NCBI RefSeq assembly: GCF_007713685.1
Contig: NZ_VMRJ01000001.1
Location: forward strand, 372,001 to 436,000
Direction of reading: 5' to 3'
DNA length: 64,000 nt
Origin: Hymenobacter setariae
GTDB taxonomy: Bacteria > Bacteroidota > Bacteroidia > Cytophagales > Hymenobacteraceae
Of the stretch, positions 51,459 to 61,976 are shown one piece after another (the stretch's first letter is position 1; each line of letters begins with the position of its first letter). A program made the position numbers and the translations under genes. The notes under the pieces were generated by a model. The model was not told the origin of the DNA. It saw only the letters and a program-made list of their open reading frames with translations, and made no database searches.

Positions 51459-52268
51459 TTATTTTTTGCCAAAAACCCGCTGCAAGATGGCGGTGCTTTG
51501 CGCGGCCGGATTTTGGCGAATTTTGGCTTCCTGCTGGGCCAGCAAGATGAAGAGTCCGTCTACGGTTTGAGCCGTCACGTAGTCGGTGAGGTTGTTTTTG
51601 GCCGGCGTCATCAGCGGAATTTTGTTGTAGCGGTCGATGAGCTTGGCGTAGGCGGCGTTGGCCCCCACTTGGTCGAGGCTCTGCACGATACTGGGGCGTA
51701 GGGCAGCCACCAGCGCAGCTTCCGAGTTTTTGCGCAGCAGCTGGGTGGCGGCGTCTTTGTTGCCGCTGGTCACGAGCGTGAGGGCGTCGGTGAGGGTGAG
51801 CTGCTGCACGGCGTTGAGGAAAATATCCTTAGCGGCGGGTGCGGCTACTTCAGCGGCGCGGTTCATGAGGTTGGTGGCTTGCTCCACGGCGGCCTTGCCA
51901 AGCGGGCCGGGCAGGGCACTGAGCGTAGTGGCCACGAGCTGCGCATCGGCCGGAAACGGGATGCGGATGTCGTCGTTCAGGTTAAAACCGTCTTTTTCGG
52001 AGGCGAAGGCTACGGCTTTAGTTACGCCTGTGGTCAGAGCCTCCTTAAGGCCGGTGTTGGCCTCGGCCTCGGTAAGCGGCGCTACGGGCGCGGGGGCCGG
52101 AGTGGCCACGGCAGCAGTAGTAGTTTTTTTGGTAGTCGTGGTTTTAGCCGCTGGTTTGGCAGCGGCTTTTTTAGTGGTCGTTGTTTTTTTGGTAGTGGTA
52201 GCTTTTTTGGTTTGTGCTACGGCCGGTACGGCGGCGAGCAGCGCAAGTGCTAGTAGGAGATTTTTCAT
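51459..52268 (-). CDS. DUF4197 domain exported protein with TK-rich linker
   Basis: A 269-residue exported protein. The signal peptide MKNLLLALALLAAVPAVAQ is followed by a low-complexity stretch of Lys and Thr (residues 20-55, TTKKTTTTKK units) and then the DUF4197 domain: LTEAEANTGLKEALTTGVTKAVAFASEKDGF near residue 70, IPFPADAQLV, and FVT-like helices to ILQRVFGKK. Function unknown. The earlier in-frame start at 52406 overlaps the divergent cinA promoter region and is rejected. Confidence 0.85.
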   Translation of the reverse strand: MKNLLLALALLAAVPAVAQTKKATTTKKTTTTKKAAAKPAAKTTTTKKTTTAAVATPAPAPVAPLTEAEANTGLKEALTTGVTKAVAFASEKDGFNLNDDIRIPFPADAQLVATTLSALPGPLGKAAVEQATNLMNRAAEVAAPAAKDIFLNAVQQLTLTDALTLVTSGNKDAATQLLRKNSEAALVAALRPSIVQSLDQVGANAAYAKLIDRYNKIPLMTPAKNNLTDYVTAQTVDGLFILLAQQEAKIRQNPAAQSTAILQRVFGKK

Positions 52269-52383
52269 ATAAATCAGGAGGAAAAAGGCGGGCTCAAAAA
52301 CCAGACGGCTCGTATAGCTGTCCTGCAAGCACCGCTGTGCAAAGTTGCCTACAAAACCTTGCCAAACTCCGCAATCCCCCCTC

Positions 52384-53649
52384 ATGGACGTTGAAATCAT
52401 GACCATCGGCGACGAGCTACTCTACGGGCAGGTCGTAGATACCAACTCGGCCTTTATGGGCCAGCAGCTCGGCCGCCTGGGCCTGCGCGTGCGCCAGATT
52501 ACGAGCGTGAGCGACCGCGCCGACGAGATAGTGGCCGCCCTCGACCAAGCCCGCCAGCGCGCCAAAGTTATCCTCACCACCGGCGGCCTAGGTCCCACCA
52601 AAGACGACCTGACTAAGCACGTGCTGGCCCGCTACTTTGGCCGCGAATTGGTGCTGCACGAGCCTACGCTGCGCCATGTAGAGGACATCTTCAAGCGCTT
52701 CAACCGCCCCATGCTCGACGTGAACCGCCAGCAAGCGATGGTACCCGAAGGCACCGAGGTGCTGCACAACGCCGTCGGCACCGCCCCTGGCATGTGGATA
52801 GAAGACCAGGGCACCGTATTCATCAGCATGCCCGGCGTGCCCTTCGAGATGAAGCGCCTCATGACGGACGAGGTGCTACCCAAGCTCCAAAAAAAATTTG
52901 ACCTCGCTCCTATTGAGCACATCGTCGTCATGACGGCCGGCCTAGGTGAGTCTTTCCTAGCCGAAAAAATCAAGGACTGGGAAGCTGCGCTACCGTCCAA
53001 TATCAAGCTTGCTTACCTGCCCAGCCTAGGCAGCGTGCGCCTGCGCCTCACCGGCACCTCCGATGGCCAGCCCGACCTGCGCTCGCGTATGTTGGCGCTG
53101 CTGCCCGCCCTGCGCGAGCGCATCGGCAGCTACATTTTCGCTGAAGAAGACTCGCCGCTCGAAGTGGTAGTCGGCCAAATCTTAAAAACCAAAAACTGGC
53201 AGCTCGGCACTGCTGAAAGCTGCACTGGCGGCGCGGTGGCGGCCCGCATCACGAGTGTACCGGGTAGCTCGGCCTACTTCCGCGGCAGCGTAGTGGCCTA
53301 CGATAATGATATCAAAGAAGCCCTCCTAGGTGTCAACGCTGAGACCCTGGCTCAGCACGGTGCCGTGAGCGAAGCCACGGTGCGCGAAATGGCTGAAGGC
53401 GCCCGCGCCCGCCTAGGGTGCGATGTGGCTCTAGCCACCAGTGGCATCGCTGGCCCAGGCGGCGGCACGGCCCTCAAGCCGGTGGGTACTATCTGCATCG
53501 CCTGCGCCACCCCGAGCGGCACCGTGAGCCGGCAGATTAACATCGACCGCGGGCGCCAAACGAATATCGAGTACACTGCTCAAGCCGTGCTGATATTGTT
53601 GTGGCAGCAATTGGCCGGGCACAAAGAAGCGGCGTTGCTGAAAGTGTAG
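52384..53649 (+). CDS. cinA: CinA-type nicotinamide-nucleotide amidohydrolase
   Basis: A 421-residue two-domain enzyme. Residues 1-170 are the MoCF-like (COG1058) domain with IMTIGDELLYGQVVDTNSAF and TTGGLGPTKDDLTK. Residues 260-415 are the PncC-like amidase domain with TAESCTGGAVAARIT near residue 275 and ATSGIAGPGGG, which turns nicotinamide mononucleotide into nicotinate mononucleotide in NAD recycling. The ATG at 52384 starts the family motif MDVEIMTIGDE. Confidence 0.93.
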   Translation: MDVEIMTIGDELLYGQVVDTNSAFMGQQLGRLGLRVRQITSVSDRADEIVAALDQARQRAKVILTTGGLGPTKDDLTKHVLARYFGRELVLHEPTLRHVEDIFKRFNRPMLDVNRQQAMVPEGTEVLHNAVGTAPGMWIEDQGTVFISMPGVPFEMKRLMTDEVLPKLQKKFDLAPIEHIVVMTAGLGESFLAEKIKDWEAALPSNIKLAYLPSLGSVRLRLTGTSDGQPDLRSRMLALLPALRERIGSYIFAEEDSPLEVVVGQILKTKNWQLGTAESCTGGAVAARITSVPGSSAYFRGSVVAYDNDIKEALLGVNAETLAQHGAVSEATVREMAEGARARLGCDVALATSGIAGPGGGTALKPVGTICIACATPSGTVSRQINIDRGRQTNIEYTAQAVLILLWQQLAGHKEAALLKV

Positions 53650-53677
53650 AAACTCGTTCCGGCTTGCCTACTAGCAT

Positions 53678-53716
53678 CTGTCATTGCGAGCGGAGCGAAG
53701 CAATCGCACTCAGACG
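53678..53716. repeat. Single REP-like arm
   Basis: TGTCATTGCGAGCGGAGCGA followed by AGCAATCGCA, differing by one base from the arms of the repeat at 46341-46460. Only one arm is present. Confidence 0.75.
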
Positions 53717-53766
53717 GCCGCACTGAACAGGTACAACTACTTCGTTATCAAAAACGCAACTTAAGC

Positions 53767-53800
53767 AAAATGGCTTTCAGCATCTGCTGAAAGCCATTTT
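53767..53800. terminator. Bidirectional terminator
   Basis: A perfect 15-base stem (AAAATGGCTTTCAGC start) with a short loop and A/T ends, between convergent cinA and pckA. Confidence 0.88.
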
Positions 53801-53885
53801 GCATTTATCGAAAGTCGTCCTGCTCCTCTCTCATTGTTGGAGAGGAACCCAGGTGGTAAGGTGCATACACCTAATGGGCACGGAC

Positions 53886-55535
<1,650 letters not shown>

Positions 55536-55640
55536 AGAAAAGGGATAAGTGGATAAGAAAGAGATGTTGTGGTAGCTGATGCGAGGCCAGGGTGGCGGGC
55601 ACCCTGGCCTCACGAGAGCAGTGGGTGGGAATTGAGATGG

Positions 55641-55648
55641 CAAAAGTA
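55641..55648 (-). promoter_or_regulatory. pckA -7 promoter box TACTTTTG
   Basis: A perfect TAnnTTTG element on the minus strand, 105 bases before the pckA ATG and 2 bases outside the left arm of the palindrome. There is no TTTG -33 box at the usual distance, where the palindrome lies instead, so activation or repression at the palindrome is likely. Confidence 0.6.
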
Positions 55649-55650
55649 TG

Positions 55651-55702
55651 CGAGCGAATTATAATTGTTAGCGAATTTTCGCTAACAATTATAATTCGCT
55701 CG
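55651..55702. promoter_or_regulatory. 52-base palindromic operator between pckA and its divergent regulator
   Basis: Two 25-base arms (55651-55675 and 55678-55702) are perfect reverse complements around TT. Each arm has GCGAATTA at its outer part and TTAGCGAA at its inner part, so the site offers four GCGAA half-sites. It is AT-rich against a GC-rich background and lies symmetrically between the two -7 boxes. The divergent XRE regulator is the obvious candidate to bind it. Confidence 0.75.
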
Positions 55703-55710
55703 CTCAGGAT

Positions 55711-55718
55711 TAATTTTG
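55711..55718 (+). promoter_or_regulatory. Regulator -7 promoter box TAATTTTG
   Basis: A perfect TAnnTTTG element on the plus strand, 8 bases outside the right arm of the palindrome and 121 bases before the regulator ATG. Confidence 0.6.
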
Positions 55719-55839
55719 CAGAAAGAAAAAAGCCGTTTAAGTAGCCCTAGGGCATATTGGGGCAGCTGAAAATTTTTAGGGTGTGCTCACGTGAGCGCTG
55801 CCCAACTGCCCTACTTTTACCCCTATTGCCCCTACCCTT

Positions 55840-57333
55840 ATGCTAAATCACGGCCAGGTCGTCCGTCTCATTTTTGGCTTGAAGCTGCGCGAGCTGCGGC
55901 AAGAGCGCGGCCTCTCGCCGGCCGAGCTGGCGCGCGCCTGCGATATGAGCATCAGCTACCTCAACGAGATTGAGAAGGGCAAAAAGTACCCGAAGGCCGA
56001 TAAGATACTGAGCCTGAGCAAGTGCCTCGACGTGCGCTACGACCAGCTAACGTCTACCGTACTGCCGCGCCGCCTCGAACCCATTGCCGACCTGCTGCAA
56101 TCGAAGGTGCTGCAAGAGTTTCCATTGCAGCTCTACGGCCTGGAGCCGATGCAGCTATTCGAGCTTATTGCCAACGCGCCGGCCAAGATGAACGCCTTTA
56201 TCAGCACCATCATCGAGATTGCCCGCAACTACGAACTGCGCCAGGAGCACTTTTTTGTGGCCGCGCTGCGCTCCTATAAGGAGATGCACGACAACTACTT
56301 TGAGGACCTAGAGCAGGATGCGCGCACCTTCGTGGCCAGCCACCAGCTCGCGGCCACCCCGCCCTTTGACTTGGCCCGGCTCGAAGCCATCCTGACCCGA
56401 GAGTACGGCTACACCATCGACCGTACCACGCTGGCCGGGCACCCGGTGGTGCAGGCCGGGCGGCTACGGTCGGTGTTTCGCCCCGCCACTAAAACGTTAC
56501 TCATGATTCCGACCCTGAGCCAGGGCCAGCAGGCGTTTGTCCTAGGTCGGGAATTGGGCTTCAATTACTTGAAGCTGAAAGAGCGGCACTACGCCAGCCC
56601 CAATCCGCTGGAGCCACGTTCGTTTGAAGAGGTGCTGAATAACTTCCGCGCCTCCTACTTCGCTAGCGTGCTGCTGATGGAGGAAGACAGCCTGGTGCGC
56701 GACCTGCGCCAAGTGTTTGCGGCCCCCACCTGGCAGCCCGAGACATTGCTAGCCCTGCTCACGCGCTACGAGGTGAGCCCCGAGATGCTGATGCAGCGCC
56801 TCGCTGCGCTGCTCCCCAAACACTTTGGGCTCAATAGCTTGTTCTTCCTGCGCTTCGACCAAGCTACTGCCGACGTGCCTTACCGCCTCACCAAGGAGCT
56901 GCACCTCTCGCGCCTTCACAATCCCCACGCCAACGAGCAGCACGAGCACTACTGCCGCCGCTGGGTGAGCCTGCAACTGTTGGCCGAGGGCCGCGACCTG
57001 CCGCTCACCGGTACCCCGCAGATACTCGCCGCTGCCCAGCGCTCGCAGTACCTAGGCACCCCCGAGGAGTATCTGTGCTTTTCGCTGGCCCGCGTGGGCA
57101 CGCCCACCGAGCCCGCCATGAGCGTCACCATTGGCCTGCTCTGCGATGACAACTTGCGCCAGCAAGTGGCCTTCCTCCCCGACCCTGCCCTGCCCCTCAT
57201 CACCGTCAACGAAACCTGCGAGCGCTGCCCCATCGCCGACTGCACCGTGCGCGCCGCCCCGCCCAGCCAAGTGCAGCAAGCCGCCCGCCGCGCCACCTTC
57301 GAGGCCGCCGTGGCCGAATTGGTGCAGGGGTAG
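55840..57333 (+). CDS. XRE/ScfR-type regulator with ImmA/IrrE-like and DUF2083 domains
   Basis: A 497-residue regulator of the short-chain fatty acyl (RamB/PrpR-like) family. Residues 10-65 form an XRE helix-turn-helix (LRELRQERGLSPAELARACDMSISYLNEIEKGKKYPKADKIL). The middle is helical, with an IrrE-like peptidase fold whose HExxH is degraded to REL (FVLGRELGFNYL near residue 235). The DUF2083 C-terminus includes CERCPIADC near residue 463, a likely metal or cluster site. In other bacteria such regulators control acetate, propionate or glyoxylate metabolism through acyl-CoA sensing. Divergence from pckA over the palindrome points to control of gluconeogenesis and of itself. Confidence 0.87.
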   Translation: MLNHGQVVRLIFGLKLRELRQERGLSPAELARACDMSISYLNEIEKGKKYPKADKILSLSKCLDVRYDQLTSTVLPRRLEPIADLLQSKVLQEFPLQLYGLEPMQLFELIANAPAKMNAFISTIIEIARNYELRQEHFFVAALRSYKEMHDNYFEDLEQDARTFVASHQLAATPPFDLARLEAILTREYGYTIDRTTLAGHPVVQAGRLRSVFRPATKTLLMIPTLSQGQQAFVLGRELGFNYLKLKERHYASPNPLEPRSFEEVLNNFRASYFASVLLMEEDSLVRDLRQVFAAPTWQPETLLALLTRYEVSPEMLMQRLAALLPKHFGLNSLFFLRFDQATADVPYRLTKELHLSRLHNPHANEQHEHYCRRWVSLQLLAEGRDLPLTGTPQILAAAQRSQYLGTPEEYLCFSLARVGTPTEPAMSVTIGLLCDDNLRQQVAFLPDPALPLITVNETCERCPIADCTVRAAPPSQVQQAARRATFEAAVAELVQG

Positions 57334-57420
57334 CGTGGCCGTAGTTAGTAGTGGCCGAGGCACTGGCTGTGTGGTAAACACAATTCAAGACCGGCACCCT
57401 AGGTCTAATAAGCTAAGGAG

Positions 57421-58431
57421 CTAGCTAGTTGGCCGTGGCTTCTTCAGAGCCAATAAGGAGTGGGTGGTTTCTTCGGCCACCATAGTATTAGTGAGGGTAC
57501 CTAGGCCTTCGATGGTCATGCTCACCTCGTCGCCGGCTTGTAGCCACTGTTCCTGGTAGGCCGGGTTCTGGAGGCGGCCAGTGCCGTTGAGCTCTAGAAA
57601 GCAGCCAGTGCCCACGGTGCCGCTGCCTATTACGTCGCCGGGGTGCAGGTCTACGCCGTAGGCGCAGCGTTCCAGCAGTTCGGCAAAAGTCCAGTCCATA
57701 TCGGCTACGTTGCCTGCGCTGACCTGGCGGCCATTCACGGCGCAGGTCATGCGCAGGTTGTAAGCGTGGCCGGTATGGCCTGGCTTGGCAGGTACCCGGT
57801 AAGGCGCCAGTTCGTCGGGCGTGACCAGCCAGGGGCCGAGCGTGGTGCAAAAATCCTTGCCTTTGGCTGGCCCTAGGTTCAGCAGCATCTCCTCCAGTTG
57901 CAGGGTGCGGGCGCTGAGGTCGTTCAGTATCATGAACCCGCCGATGTACTCGTCGGCCTCGGCCGCCACGATGTTGCGCCCCGGGCGGCACACCACGATG
58001 GCTATTTCCAACTCAAAATCTAGCTTCTGAAAGTGGTCGGGCATGCAGCGCACGGGGCCGGGTCCTTGCACGCTACGGTGGTTGGTGAAGTAGAAAACGG
58101 GGTACTCATCAAACTCGGGCAGCATCGGCACCCCGCGGTTGCGGCGGGCGGTGGCCACGTGCTGCCGGAAGGCGTAGGCATCGCGGCAAGAAGTAGGCTC
58201 GTTGACGGGCGCCAGCAGCTGGGTTTCGGTCAGAGGCACGCCGGGGCGCGGGGTGCGCCGCAACAGTTGCTCGGCGGCCTGCGCCAGCGGCAGGCACTCG
58301 TCCCAGCGCTGCAAAAACTCGCGCATGGTGGCGGGCAGCCGCGCATCGAGGGCCTGCAAATCATGGAGCTGACCTAGGTGCACTAGCGCGAGCCGCCCGA
58401 TGGCGCCGTGGGCATACGTGGCTAGTTTCAT
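57421..58431 (-). CDS. Fumarylacetoacetate hydrolase family protein
   Basis: A 336-residue FAH-fold hydrolase. It has the substrate/metal region CRDAYAFRQHV near residue 82, LDFELEIAIVVCRPGRN near residue 138 with the acidic metal ligands, IGGFMILNDLSAR near residue 163 and the substrate loop GDVIGSGTVGTGCFLEL near residue 265. Being third in the hppD-hmgA operon, it most likely hydrolyses fumarylacetoacetate, though it is shorter than classic FAH (about 420 residues) and resembles the bacterial DUF2437-less form. Confidence 0.88.
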   Translation of the reverse strand: MKLATYAHGAIGRLALVHLGQLHDLQALDARLPATMREFLQRWDECLPLAQAAEQLLRRTPRPGVPLTETQLLAPVNEPTSCRDAYAFRQHVATARRNRGVPMLPEFDEYPVFYFTNHRSVQGPGPVRCMPDHFQKLDFELEIAIVVCRPGRNIVAAEADEYIGGFMILNDLSARTLQLEEMLLNLGPAKGKDFCTTLGPWLVTPDELAPYRVPAKPGHTGHAYNLRMTCAVNGRQVSAGNVADMDWTFAELLERCAYGVDLHPGDVIGSGTVGTGCFLELNGTGRLQNPAYQEQWLQAGDEVSMTIEGLGTLTNTMVAEETTHSLLALKKPRPTS

Positions 58432-58517
58432 AGGAAGCCGCGGCTGATTAAAATTGGTTTCTAGTTAGTAGTGAATGTGTTGGCTGCCCGGCCTTGGCAA
58501 AAAGGCCCTAGGTAATA

Positions 58518-59684
58518 CTATTGCCCGGGCTCCAGCCAAGACTTGTAGTAGGCGCCATCGTCGAGGGCGAGCGCGGCTTCCGTGAGCTGCAAGGGGCGGA
58601 AGGTATCAATCATCACGGCCCACTCGTCGGTGCCGGTTTTGCCGATGCTGCGCTCGTAAGCACCGGGCGCCGGGCCGTGCGGAATGCCGCCGGGGTGCAG
58701 CGTGATATGCCCCTGCTCGATGTTGTTGCGCGACATAAAATTCCCGTCCACGTAGTACAGCATCTCGTCCGAGTCGATGTTGGAGTGATAGTAGGGCGCG
58801 GGGATGGCCTTCGGATGATAATCGAAGAGCCGCGGCACAAACGAGCACACCACGAAGGCCTTGGTTTCGAACTGTTGGTGCACGGGCGGCGGCTGGTGCA
58901 CCTTCCCCGTTATCGGCTGAAAGTTGCGGATGTTCATGCCGTAGGGGTAGTTGTAGCCATCCCAGCCCACCACGTCGAAGGGGTGCGAGGGGTACACCAG
59001 CTCGTGCAGTATGCCTTGCTTCTTGATTTTCAGCACGAAGTCGCCGGTTTCGTCGTGCGTTTCTAGGTCGGTCGGCAGCTTGTAGTCGCGCTCGGAGTAA
59101 GGCGCGTGTTCAAGCAACTGCCCAAAGTGGTTGCGGTAGCCCTTAGGCGTATAAATTGGGTGAAACGACTCGGTGATAAGCAGGCGGTTGTCCTCCGAAT
59201 CAAACTCGATTTGGTAAATAATGCCCCTAGGTACCAGCAAATAGTCGCCGGGTTCAAAGGCAATATTGCCCAACTGGGTACGCAGCCGCCCGGTGCCCCG
59301 GTGAATGAACAGCAACTCATCAGCATCGGCATTTTTATAGAAATACGCCGTGAGCGAGTGGCGCGGCGCGGCCAGCGAGATGTGCACGTCGCTATTCACC
59401 AGCACGGGCGTGCGAGCCGCTAGGTAATCATCCTGCGGCGGCACCTGAAAGCCTTTTAGCAGCCGAGCCTTGATGTTCTTCGCCACCGAAATTTTGGGCG
59501 TCAGGTCGGTTTCGCCCCGCACCTCCCGCACCGCCGTCGGCGGGCGCAGGTGGTATAGCAGCGACGACATGCCCTCGAAGCCAATCGTGCCGAATAGCTG
59601 CTCGTAATGGAGCCCCCCGCCGGGCTTCTCAAACACCGTGTGGCGCGTGGCCGCCACCTGCCCAAGCTTATGATAGATAGGCAT
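58518..59684 (-). CDS. hmgA: Homogentisate 1,2-dioxygenase
   Basis: Opens the ring of homogentisate with oxygen, forming maleylacetoacetate. The 388-residue chain is shorter than the usual 430-440 and represents the compact bacterial form. The iron ligands are in PYYHSNIDSDEMLYYVDG near residue 295 and GHITLHPGGIPHGP near residue 325, and the double-cupin N-domain has DELLFIHRGTGRLRTQ. The ATG at 59684 gives MPIYHKLGQV; an earlier in-frame start at 59780 is rejected. The gap to FAH is 86 bases and to hppD 105 bases. Confidence 0.92.
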   Translation of the reverse strand: MPIYHKLGQVAATRHTVFEKPGGGLHYEQLFGTIGFEGMSSLLYHLRPPTAVREVRGETDLTPKISVAKNIKARLLKGFQVPPQDDYLAARTPVLVNSDVHISLAAPRHSLTAYFYKNADADELLFIHRGTGRLRTQLGNIAFEPGDYLLVPRGIIYQIEFDSEDNRLLITESFHPIYTPKGYRNHFGQLLEHAPYSERDYKLPTDLETHDETGDFVLKIKKQGILHELVYPSHPFDVVGWDGYNYPYGMNIRNFQPITGKVHQPPPVHQQFETKAFVVCSFVPRLFDYHPKAIPAPYYHSNIDSDEMLYYVDGNFMSRNNIEQGHITLHPGGIPHGPAPGAYERSIGKTGTDEWAVMIDTFRPLQLTEAALALDDGAYYKSWLEPGQ

Positions 59685-59789
59685 GGAAAAACGAACTAGT
59701 GGATTAGGCAATAAAAAAGAACGCGCAACCGACCTAGGAAACCCGGCCGGGCTTGCTAGGTCGGCGCTGACGTAGTGCAACCGGCCAGA

Positions 59790-60920
59790 CTACAGGTTGC
59801 CGCGCCGGTCTTGCTCGCGCTCTAAGCTCTCGAACAGGGCTTTAAAATTGCCGGCGCCGAAGCTGCGGGCGCCCTTGCGCTGGATGATTTCGAAGAAGAC
59901 CGTGGGTCGATCTTCGACCGGCTTCGTGAATATCTGGAGCAGGTAACCCTCCTCGTCGCGGTCGGCCATGATGCGCAGGCTACGCAGGGCCTCCACGTCT
60001 TCATCAATGTCGCCCACGTGCGCCCGCAGGTTGTCGTAGTAGCTGTCGGGGGTGTTCAAGAACTCCACGCCGCGGCTTTTCAACTCGCGCACGGTGCTAA
60101 TGATGTCGTTGGTAGCCACTGCGATGTGCTGCACGCCCTCGCCTTCGTAGAACGTGAGGTATTCCTCAATCTGGGACTTTTTCTTACCTTCGGCCGGCTC
60201 GTTGATGGGAAACTTGACGTAGCCGTTGCCGCTGCTCATCACCTTGCTCATTAAGGCCGAGTACTCGGTAGTAATCTGCTTATCGTCAAAGCTCAAGATG
60301 TTGGTGAAGCCCATTACATCCTCGTACCACTTCACGGCTTCGTTCATGCGGTTCCAGCCCACGTTGCCCACACAGTGGTCTACGTAGAGCAGGCCTGCGG
60401 GCGCGGGGTTGAAGGCCGACGTTTGAGCGGCGTAGCCGGGCAGGAAGGCGCCGTGGTAGTTTTTGCGCTCCACGAAAAGGTGCACCGTTTCGCCGTAGGT
60501 GTAGATGCCGGCCGTGCGCACCTCGCCGTGCTCGTCGGTGAGCGTGCGGGGCTCTTGGTAGCTGCGGGCGCCGCGGGCCATGGTTTGCTCGTAGCTCGCG
60601 TAGGCATCATCGACCCACAGAGCCAGGATTTTAACGCCGTCGCCGTGCTGGCGCACGTGCTCGGCGATGACGTGGTTGGAGTGCATTGCCGTGGTGAGCA
60701 CCAGCCGGATTTTGCCTTGCTGCACCACGTAGCTGGCGCGGTCGCGCACCCCCGTTTCGGGGCCAGCGTAGGCTACTGTTTGGAAGCCAAACGCGGCCTT
60801 GTAGTAATAGGCTGCCTGCTTGGCGTTGCCGACATACAGCTCGAGGTGGTCGGTGCCGAGCAGGGGCAGAAAATCGGTAGCAGCGCGCTGCTTAAGCTCT
60901 TGGGCTACTTGGGGTTCCAT
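59790..60920 (-). CDS. hppD: 4-hydroxyphenylpyruvate dioxygenase
   Basis: Converts 4-hydroxyphenylpyruvate to homogentisate, the second step of tyrosine breakdown; iron-dependent. The 376-residue chain has a vicinal oxygen chelate layout: the iron histidines are in VDHCVGNV near residue 182 and GVQHIAVATNDI near residue 262, and the glutamate in VFFEIIQRKG near residue 343, followed by FGAGNFKALF. It starts the hppD-hmgA-FAH operon. It diverges from the LysR gene across 114 bases. Confidence 0.94.
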   Translation of the reverse strand: MEPQVAQELKQRAATDFLPLLGTDHLELYVGNAKQAAYYYKAAFGFQTVAYAGPETGVRDRASYVVQQGKIRLVLTTAMHSNHVIAEHVRQHGDGVKILALWVDDAYASYEQTMARGARSYQEPRTLTDEHGEVRTAGIYTYGETVHLFVERKNYHGAFLPGYAAQTSAFNPAPAGLLYVDHCVGNVGWNRMNEAVKWYEDVMGFTNILSFDDKQITTEYSALMSKVMSSGNGYVKFPINEPAEGKKKSQIEEYLTFYEGEGVQHIAVATNDIISTVRELKSRGVEFLNTPDSYYDNLRAHVGDIDEDVEALRSLRIMADRDEEGYLLQIFTKPVEDRPTVFFEIIQRKGARSFGAGNFKALFESLEREQDRRGNL

Positions 60921-61008
60921 GGCGGGTGGGAGAAATGAGGTGAGCTAGGTGCCGTAATATTAGCGCTCGGCCTAGGGCATTGTCCAATATCAGTTTGTGA
61001 TAAGGCTG

Positions 61009-61023
61009 ATAAGTATTTCTTAT
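61009..61023. promoter_or_regulatory. Possible LysR-type site ATAAG-N5-CTTAT
   Basis: An inverted repeat ATAAGTATTTCTTAT, 11 bases before the LysR start and 88 bases before the hppD start, in an AT-rich spot of the divergent gap. It matches the general dyad form of LysR operators (T-N11-A). Confidence 0.4.
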
Positions 61024-61034
61024 TACCTTAGCGC

Positions 61035-61931
61035 ATGGAATTTCGACAGTTACGGTACTTTACTGCGGTGGCCACGGAGCTGCATTTTGGCCGGGCTGCC
61101 GATAAGCTGTGCGTTTCGCAACCCGCGCTCAGCCAGCAAATTCAGCTGCTGGAAAAGGAGCTTCAGGTGGCGCTGTTCGACCAACACCAGCGCCAGCGCC
61201 AGCGGCGGGTGGTGCTCACGGCAGCCGGAGCGGTATTTTTAGCCGAAGCCCAGCGCCTACTGCAATTGCACCAAGAGGCCATCGAGGCGGTGCGGCTCGC
61301 GGGGGCCCAGCCGCAGACCCTAGGCCTAGGTTACTATCAGCTATTGCGGCCCGAGCGCCTGGCGGGCATCATGCAGTGCTTTGCCCAGAACTGCCCCGAG
61401 GTGCAGTTTCAGCTGCACGAGTTTCCTAATTACCAGGCGGTACAACACGCCCTGGCCGCTGGCCGCATCGCCGTGGGCCTCACCATGCTACCGCTGCTGC
61501 ACCCAGCTCTCACGGCGCGGACCTTTGGACAGGGTGAACTAGTAGTGGCCCTGCCCGCTACGCACCCGCTGGCCGCAGCCGAGGCGGTGCTGCTAGAGCA
61601 GCTGGCGCACGAGAAATGGGTGGAAATCAGCCGCAACCTGCACCCGGTCTACGACGAGATTGAGCAGCTCTGCCAGCGCGCCGGCTTTAGCCGGCAGGGC
61701 GCCATTATGCAAGAAGCTTCGTCGCTGGAGCTGCTCGGCCACTTCGTGGGCCTAGGTATCGGCGTGGCCTTCGTACCGTCTTTCTTTGACATGGGGACAA
61801 TGCCACGGGTTGTCACGCGCCCGCTGCGGGTGGCCAATGGCTCGTCCGTGACGCTTACGCAGTGCGTAGCCTTTCAAGACGCTCAGTCGGTTGGGCCGCT
61901 CTTGCAGGCGCTAGCCCAGTGTTGCCTATAG
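61035..61931 (+). CDS. LysR family transcriptional regulator
   Basis: A 298-residue regulator. Residues 1-60 form the winged helix (MEFRQLRYFTAVATELHFGRAADKLCVSQPALSQQIQLLEKEL). Residues 90-295 are the periplasmic-binding-like effector domain. It stands opposite hppD, so it probably controls the tyrosine-catabolic operon with 4-hydroxyphenylpyruvate, homogentisate or tyrosine as effector (inference). Confidence 0.88.
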   Translation: MEFRQLRYFTAVATELHFGRAADKLCVSQPALSQQIQLLEKELQVALFDQHQRQRQRRVVLTAAGAVFLAEAQRLLQLHQEAIEAVRLAGAQPQTLGLGYYQLLRPERLAGIMQCFAQNCPEVQFQLHEFPNYQAVQHALAAGRIAVGLTMLPLLHPALTARTFGQGELVVALPATHPLAAAEAVLLEQLAHEKWVEISRNLHPVYDEIEQLCQRAGFSRQGAIMQEASSLELLGHFVGLGIGVAFVPSFFDMGTMPRVVTRPLRVANGSSVTLTQCVAFQDAQSVGPLLQALAQCCL

Positions 61932-61976
61932 TATAATATCACCTAGGAAGCGACTTGCGAGGCTCCCTAGGTCCAC

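Noticed and set aside
61941..61972. Imperfect hairpin made of two CCTAGG copies after the LysR gene
   Set aside because: ACCTAGGaAGC and GCTcCCTAGGT pair but there is no T-tract; likely a by-product of the frequent hexamer.
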